DNA from: Ganoderma boninense
Lineage: Eukaryota > Basidiomycota > Agaricomycetes > Polyporales > Polyporaceae
Length of the DNA: 64,000 nt
NCBI GenBank assembly: GCA_002900995.3
Contig: CM035309.1
Span: 1,060,389-1,124,388, forward strand
Direction: 5' to 3'
This document shows, piece after piece, positions 57,687-64,000 of the stretch (the first letter of the stretch is position 1; the number at the start of each line of letters is the position of its first letter). Under the pieces are notes generated by a model. That model was not told the origin of the DNA, searched no databases, and worked only from the letters and a program-made list of their open reading frames with translations. The translations under genes were made by a program, and so were the position numbers.

Positions 57687-58291
57687 TCTGATCGATCGTG
57701 CTGGATGGAACGGGGAGACAGGCGAGAGATTGGAGCGGAGTTGAGGTTAGTTGCACAACTGGTCGATGTCGTTGTAGAAACGGTACTAGTAGAGGTGGGT
57801 TGGCGTATCCTTATATGCCGCCCAAGCCTGAGGCGGTGTTGGCTTTGGACGGCTTACGGCAGCGCGGCGCGAACGTTGCGGTCGCGCTGCTTCCGTTCAC
57901 AACAGTGCTAGATAGCACTTACTTCAGATTGTCAAATCGTATCGAGTGTGGAAGGCACAGTCCCGTGTCAAGAGGAGGGCAGGCACTGGGCTGTGTCAAG
58001 CCGATTCTGACCAAACAACCTTGAATGGCATCCAAACCTCGGCAGCACAGCGTCGCTGAAGTTGAAAGCCGATGCTGTGAAGCTCGAGAGCATGGCGACC
58101 TCCCAATCCGTCTGTACATTTCGAAATAGAAATACATTGCCTTCGCACTGCGTATCGTATCCGGATACTCTTGTGACCTGCCGTAGCTGTGCTCGCTGTG
58201 CCATGCCCGCTTCGGACGCAGTTCTTCTAGCCCCAAACCACAATATCTGGGGATTCCTTCGGATAGCAACTTCTCGATAAGCAGCAGAGCC
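57687..58291. other. Intergenic, DM9 promoter at left
   Basis: About 600 bases. CATATAAGG on the minus strand near 57809-57817 is a probable TATA box for the DM9 gene, about 125 bases before its ATG. The rest, ahead of the PalA 3' end, shows nothing I can support. Confidence 0.5.
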
Positions 58292-61200
58292 TCACCGTCC
58301 TGCTACTGCCCTCCTCCCAGGGGCCGATTTCGGTGCCGGCGGTATGTCGATTGTCTCCCACTCATCAGAGTCTGGCGGGGGCAAGTCCAAAGTCCCTTGG
58401 ACGCGGTGTCCTAGGAGCCTGGGAGGTGAGGGGGCTCTCTCTTGCTCGTAAGGCTCAGGCAACACAGGTGCCGGTTCGGGTTGCTGGGGAACTCGGGGAA
58501 CTGGGCTTTGTCTGTGCTTCCCAGCATCCGATACGTTCAGGGACTCCATCGCCTGGGTCAACGCGCTGCAGAGTTTAGAGGGTCAGTGACGTCCGGGAAG
58601 CAACGATGCATGTTTCGGATCCAGACACAGGATGAAACTGTAAAGTCAAAATGGCAGGTTGTTCCGTAATTCCGAGCCGTTCTACTTTTTCTCTGAATTA
58701 TCGAGAATCCGGGCAGACGTATGCTCACGACCCCGCCCGCTCAAAGACGAGTACCATATGGGACACATACCTGATCTCGTTTCGACGGAGATTCGCCCAC
58801 TCTTTACAGCTGTCCCTGAACTGGGAGAGAATGACCGCAAGGTCGTTGTAGAACTGGAACAGACACACCGGCCGTAAGCTCCAAGCGACTATTCTGGCGA
58901 AGAGAGAAAGCAACGCTCACGTTCAGGCCCTCATGCAGGTTTCGGATGATTTCCCTATACTTGTGATACGCCAGGTCTAGCGACTGCAGCGCGAGCTCCC
59001 GCTCTTTCACCGACGCATCCTCTTTCCTTGAGCGCACAAACTCTGCATGGCGCTCCTGTGGCGGTCGGAGCATTTCCCCGCGAAAGGTTAGCATTCAGGT
59101 TGGCAGTCAGCGCGCCGGTCAGACCATCTCATATTCGCACTGGGCAGGGAAACGGAAGCTCACCTTGACGGCATCGAGAAGCTCCGCCTGCTGGCGCTCG
59201 TCGTCCTGCAGCTGCACACGGAATTTGTCATACTTCGCGAGCTCCTCGTCGAGGATGTCCTCGAACATCGCGGGCTGCACGGTCACCCACTGCTCCATCG
59301 CCGCTGCGGCCCTTAAGATGCGGGGGGTAATATCGTCTGCGCCAGCGAGCCGGGTCACTTTCGCCACCACCTCGTTGCGAGCCTTTGACAGGTCATCGAG
59401 CTTCTCGAGCAGCACGCGAAGGGCGCGCGCGTGGGCGCGCACCGGATCTGCAGACGGGCGTTGCGTACGAGAGACTGTGGAGGACGGGATCGAGCCCTCC
59501 AACTCCGTCTGCGCCCAGGAAGCGGGGTCAATGATGGGGTCGAAACAATAACGCGGACACCGACCTCGGTCCAGGTGAGCTGAGTGATGTTCTCTTCCCA
59601 CTCCTCGAACTTCCGGCGGACGAGCTCATCGCTATCTCGTGCCTGCTGCAGCACCGCCCGATAACGCTGCTCCTTCCCAACAAGATCCGTGTTCGCTTCG
59701 TGCGACTGTGGCCGTTCTGAAACGGGGTGCGTGTCGCGGAATGCTTCGTCGTCTTCGGCTTCTTGATCCAGAATTTCCATCGCCTGCCAGAAGACTTAAT
59801 GACGGAATGTCAATCGTATCCCAGGCGTATGACAGTACCTCATCGAGCAAAGCGGAGTTATGATTCGCTAACGTCTCGACGTCACGGATGGAGGCTTCGA
59901 TGCGGTCGGGGCCATTCTCAAGCCGAACTTCTTCAGCTTTCTTCAGGAGGACTGGGCGGTAGACCGATTGGTCGGTCAAGTGCCTCCAATCCTGCTGGTA
60001 AGTTCAAGGACTCGAGGACGCTGTGATAGGTAGCGACGATCACGCGACATTAGGGTGGAAAACAAGACGGCAGACATGGCAGCGGGCACGGCACCTTCTG
60101 CTGCCGTCATCAAGGCGGCGAGCACGCTCCGTGATCTCTTCCGCAATCCAATTCTGCCGACGGTCGTTGTAAATGGCTGTAGCATGTCCGGTCAGATGGG
60201 GCTTGTATCTGGATAAAATTGATGGCTTACCGATGACCATTTGTGCCCCCCACCCGAGCAGCTCCCCGAATATTACGGCATCCGCCCGATGACGGCCTTG
60301 GGGTCCTGCAACCCAGGCTCGGTGAAGCGGTTGAACCATGGAGACTTCTTGAATGGCGGGCAACGCTGATGTCGATAGGACATCTTGGTGATAGATGAGG
60401 TCGTTGTCGCGTTCCGCTCGGGATACATTTTTCTGCACGATATCAAGGAGGGACTGCGGTACGTGAAGCACCGTCAACAGTCAGTTTGACGCGAATAGAA
60501 GATACGGAACAACGACCTTGATGTCCTGCTGAACGGCACTCGCCACGCCACCGCGCCTCGCAATGTCGTATCCCTTCTTGGCCACGGTCTGAGCTTCCGT
60601 CAGTCGTGAGATCTCATGACCATACCTATACAAATGGCATCAGACGCGCCAGTCCACACTACTCGTAAAGAAACGGTTACTTGTGCCCTTCAAGATCCTC
60701 TAGACTCTTCCGAAACTGAGCGGCGGCTTGGAAGTGGAGAGACTTTGTTTCGACATGGGCGACCCATGACTACGGCGAGACGATAAGCGCAAGGATGTCC
60801 GAGCACCAGACACAAGGACTTACGAAAGGGAAAATGTGCTTGATCGATGGGTTCCGAATATGAGATGCAGCAGAAGCGTACAGGGACGATACCTAGGAAA
60901 CGATCGAATTGAGCAAGTCCAGCGGCACGATGGCTGCAATTGACCCCTACTTTGGCGGCAAGCTTTGCAATAAGACCGTTCTTGTAGTTATCTATGTCCG
61001 CTCATTATGCGCTGTCCGTCTACCAGTGCACAGCGCGAGAGAAAAAATCTCACCCATGACGGCGCGCTGCCAGACGCATTCCTGGGCTTGGGCAAGCATC
61101 AAGAACTCTAAGGCGCGGATGAAAGGCTCCGTAAACTCGAGTGGCACCTCGTCTGGCGGCAGAGTCGTTCGGAGTTGTGGTACAAGGGATCCATTCAAAT

Positions 61201-61816
61201 AATTTAATGCTCCAGCTGCGCTCTGTCAGGAACATCAGACGGTCGAAGATGCGATATGCGCGGAAACAAACGCCTACCTGGTAGTACTTGATCGCTTGTT
61301 TCAGGCCTTGTGGCGTCGAACGGTCTTCCGCCGCGCCAAGTTGTGAGGATAGCGCGGCCAGGTTGAACAGCACCCCCGTGCGCTCATAGACCAAGTTGTT
61401 TAATGACTCAGGGAGTGCATCGCCGTTGAAGAGAGGCGCATAAGGGATCTCGAGGCCAACCTGAGCAGGTGCATCAGAAAGAAAAAGAAGGAAATAAACG
61501 AAGTCAATGTTTGACAAACATCAGGAGGAAGTTTTGTCAAGATGAAGACGAGCTGCGCGTGGTAGCTTCAGAAAATGAGCAGCTCGCAAGATCGCGGCAC
61601 TGTGGCACAAACGGCGTACCTGATCAATGCGTTGAGGCGATCTACGTGGACTAGGTTTCCTACGGCCTCAGCACGGAGTTTTTCCCACTGGCCGATGTCC
61701 CATCTGTATGCGTCTGGATGTGTGTCGGCATAATGGGAGAGAATGTACTCTCGGATCGCCTCGCGAATGGGCACAACGTAGGTCTTCTTGAAGGGAATAG
61801 AGAGTTGATTGGGCAT
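58292..61816 (-). CDS. palA: PalA/RIM20, Bro1-domain pH-signalling protein
   Basis: ESCRT-associated adaptor of the Pal/Rim ambient-pH pathway; the Bro1 domain binds Snf7 (CHMP4) and the V domain binds YPxL motifs in PacC/Rim101, allowing its proteolytic activation. Start MPNQLSIPFKKTYVVPIREA at 61816, exactly the family start. Bro1 domain: DAYRWDIGQWEKLRAEAVGN, LEIPYAPLFNGDALPESLNN, YERTGVLFNLAALSSQLGAA, FIRALEFLMLAQAQECVWQR, HFQAAAQFRKSLEDLEGHK, GHEISRLTEAQTVAKKGYDI. V domain: ERDNDLIYHQDVLSTSALPA, FGELLGWGAQMVIG, LLKKAEEVRLENGPDRIEAS, ANHNSALLDE, DELVRRKFEEWEENITQLTW, LRVLLEKLDDLSKARNEVVA, DILDEELAKYDKFRVQLQDD, FYNDLAVILSQFRDSCKEWA. A short Pro-rich tail ends GRRAVAGR at 58292. Over ten introns. 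RIM20 rather than BRO1 is inferred from the early start pattern and the short tail. Confidence 0.88.
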
Positions 61817-63076
61817 CGGGCTGACCTGGCAGGGCTTTATGTGGCCACCAGACGGCGAGTTGAATGTATGCGAGCTGTACAAGCCCTGAGTCAAAGGCTG
61901 GTCGAACAGGAGGACGTCGCGGTGGCTGAGGACGGCTTGAAAAGGTCCGGGTCAGCCTGCTCCGGTATTGGGCGTCTGCGAGTGATCGCACGTGAGGTCA
62001 CATTCAAGTCACATTCCCAGCAATACCTCCGAAGGCTTTCCTCAGCGGCCGGTCGATATTTCCTGCCAGCAGCCTCGTCGACCCGGGGGACTGGGAGTGG
62101 AACCGACTGGTGCGCTCACGCCTTCTGCGCCTCAGGCCTCAGCTTTTGTTCACCTCCACCATTTGCCCCTCCGTGGCTGACATGCCCTCAACCATAGACT
62201 CCGACGTGTGAGTCGTATGCGAGGACCCCGAGTCTTCTCGTTGCCGTCGTCCGCCTGTCTGAACGACACGTCCTGGAACAAGAGCTACCCAGACACACCT
62301 GGTTCTGGGGATTACCTCATTTGGATGGCTGGGCTGGGGAAGGGCTGCCAGTGCATCCAACCAGAGATCTTTGCGCTGTGCGCTTTTGGACCTCCTCTCT
62401 CCTTGTATTCCGGTCACTGACGGAACATATGTATCCTTTCTAGGTCCTTAAACGGAACCTAATGCCTGAAGGCCTCATTCTTCGCACGCCGGGGGTTCAC
62501 TACTACTTGCATCTCCCACGATTCCTGTTTCCTCAATCTCAGTTTGATACGTGGGCCCCTGGCATGGTTGCAGAAGCCTCCTAGAGACTCGTTACGAAGA
62601 AACTAGCGGTGGTTGCCAGCCTGCACTGATCGTATCCTCCCTGTTTCACCGTTACCATGAACTATATGCAGCTGGGCAGGCGCGATGCCCAAGCAACCTC
62701 CTCTCCTTCCCCCCTGGCACGGCCGTGTGGTATAAAAAGATGCGCCGGTCGGCCAATGCGCAAAATAGGCTACATCTTGCGATCCCTGATCTTGTAAACG
62801 TGGCACAGGCCATATCAGCCAACGAAGACCCATCAAGGCGTCCCATTGACTTACCGTCAGCTTGGATCTAGATTTCCCTCACCGAAACTGGGCATGGGCA
62901 AGACAAGTGAATTTCCAACTGCCTTCGCAATTACGTTACGTCCATGAACCATAAACACACAACACCACAGTACCTAATCGTCCCATAACCCCATATAAAG
63001 AGGCTGCGTACGCTGCCGTAGACCTTATCCCCCTTCATTTTGCAGCATCCACCTCATACAGTCCGCTTCCTCCCTT
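61817..63076. other. Intergenic (1.26 kb), nothing supported
   Basis: Between divergent PalA and the small gene at 63077. ORFs (61718-62197 +, 62139-62417 -, 62551-62871 +) have no domain. A GGTATAAAAAG element at 62728-62738 lies inside one of them with no gene downstream that I can see. Confidence 0.5.
62992..63000 (+). promoter_or_regulatory. TATA box of the small gene at 63077
   Basis: CATATAAAG about 80 bases upstream of the ATG at 63077, a usual spacing in this window. Confidence 0.5.
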
Positions 63077-63612
63077 ATGGCCCGCACAGCTCACCCCGCT
63101 GCCTCGTCAGCCAGGCAGCGTCGGCCTTGCGCTGCAAGTAGCCCTCTCCTTGGTATCCCGATAATTGCTGACGCGTCCCCGCTCTCCACAGGCTCGCCCC
63201 AACGTCGATCCTGTACACATCCCCGCCACTGCACAGACCTCCCCCACCTTCGTACGTCTCTATACATTACCCTCATCGCATGGGTGGACTGATGATGATG
63301 TGTGTAGAATGTGGTCCGTTCGTGATCCTCCGCCACAGCCGCCTCCCTTGACTAACGCTCTGATTTCAGGGTCAGCCTGTCGGAGTCCAGCTCCGCGAGT
63401 ACATCTGGATCCCCGGAACCATCGTCGGGGCGGAGTACAACACGGTAGGTGCAGTCCCCTCCCGCTAGCCCGCCCTGTCAATGCGAGTCCTGATGATGTT
63501 CTCCATCCGTTAGCAGTACGGCAGTGTCCTGTATACCGTTCAGTACGTCGCCGCCGATGGCTGCCGGCTTAAGGGAATGTTCTTCCCAAAGGACATTCGA
63601 GACTGCGCGTAG
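63077..63612 (+). CDS. Small conserved basic protein, SH3/Tudor-like C-terminal domain
   Basis: Name unknown. Start MARTAHPAASSARQRRP at 63077, then after an intron ARPNVDPVHIPATAQTSPTF (about 63192-63251), after another GQPVGVQLREYIWIPGTIVG, AEYNT (63370-63444), and a last exon QYGSVLYTVQYVAADGCRLK, GMFFPKDIRDCA ending TAG 63610-63612. The alternating pattern V-x-L-R-x-Y-x-W-x-P-G-x-I-x-G and Y-x-V-x-Y-x-x-x-D-G-x-x-x-x-x-F is what a small beta-barrel (SH3 or Tudor-like) would give; this is inference. The join of exon 1 to exon 2 is out of frame by one base with the donor I see, so exon 1 may be mis-placed or contain an error. A TATA box precedes it. Confidence 0.62.
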
Positions 63613-64000
63613 CTTGACCAGTGGCTGACTGCTCTGTCTGTCCCTCCTGGTCTCGGGGTGAAGTGGAGAAGTGTTTCTCGACCGAGAATGTATTTTATCC
63701 CACAATCATTTGACGTCTCGCCACGGGAGATTTGAGACGCAGTCAGGGGCGGACAGGGCCCTTGCCTGAGTGGGAAGTCCGACCAGGGAACGGGGGATTT
63801 CGCGATCGGGCTGGGCGCCGCGGCGCGGTCTGCGACCTCACATTCTCTCTCAGCGCACAGCACTTAAACACAGGATGGAGCCATCCGGGATTGGCCTCTG
63901 AAAACACCGGATCGAAAGCTCACAGCAGTCACAAGGACTTATAGGAAGCTCCACTTGCAAAAAAAATCTTCGGACGTAACAGTAAGCAGTCCTCGCGAAA
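63613..64000. other. 3' flank, nothing recognised
   Basis: About 390 bases to the window edge, with short ORFs only. I see nothing I can support. Confidence 0.5.

Noticed and set aside
1..64000. A biosynthetic gene cluster or defence island
   Set aside because: No polyketide, peptide, terpene or P450 core enzymes and no coherent set of defence genes; the content is ordinary conserved chromosome with a few family-expanded genes.

Overview
The window is nuclear DNA from a filamentous basidiomycete, most likely an Agaricomycete. Nearly every gene is split by short GT-AG introns of about 45-70 bases, many with a CTAAC/CTGAC-like branch site. The families present fit that group: sedolisins, a DUF6534-type membrane protein, a DM9/DUF3421 protein, an F-box protein of the basidiomycete type and a Ca3427-like binding-protein fold. 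About 25 protein genes are supported. I saw no rRNA, tRNA, CRISPR array or intact transposon. One 100-base run of N (4200-4299) is a scaffold gap.

Layout. 1-1992: 5' part of a coiled-coil protein running off the left edge. 3238-4199: 5' half of a sedolisin cut by the gap; 4300-5021 is the 3' end of an unrelated gene. 5765-7219: Ca3427-like protein. 8315-8545: possible small secreted protein. 9385-14910: large PH-domain protein of the CAF120/SKG3 family. 15684-17169: MDR reductase. 17757-20359: citrate synthase ending in SKL (peroxisomal). 20761-21610: Ser-rich, probably GPI-anchored protein. 22828-24221: IWS1. 24543-28824: RAD2/XPG. 29012-29613: complex I NDUFB8. 30918-33230: methyltransferase with an in-frame 9-bp repeat. 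33633-35317: PA2G4/EBP1. 35437-35840: PCC1 (KEOPS). 36369-37987: APH-like kinase. About 38411-40560: a multi-exon DUF6534-type membrane protein with no long ORF. 43107-44593: BQT4-like inner nuclear membrane protein. 46243-48623: complete sedolisin. 49033-50416: F-box protein. 50679-53744: phosphofructokinase. 54170-56439: WSS1 protease. 56724-57686: DM9 protein. 58292-61816: PalA/RIM20. 63077-63612: small conserved protein.

The genes do not form one pathway or a secondary-metabolite cluster; this is mostly conserved chromosome-arm content. There are functional threads: genome maintenance (RAD2 with a PIP box, WSS1 with Cdc48- and SUMO-binding motifs, BQT4), transcription and mRNA (IWS1, CAF120-like), central carbon metabolism (citrate synthase, phosphofructokinase) and secreted acid proteolysis (two sedolisins), with the PalA arm of ambient-pH signalling nearby.

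A striking technical feature is a series of single-base reading-frame breaks in genes that should be conserved and functional (sedolisin A, the post-gap gene, CAF120-like, citrate synthase, RAD2, DUF6534 gene, WSS1). Several lie in homopolymers. I read them as mostly consensus errors, so automatic gene models here would be truncated or would contain false introns.
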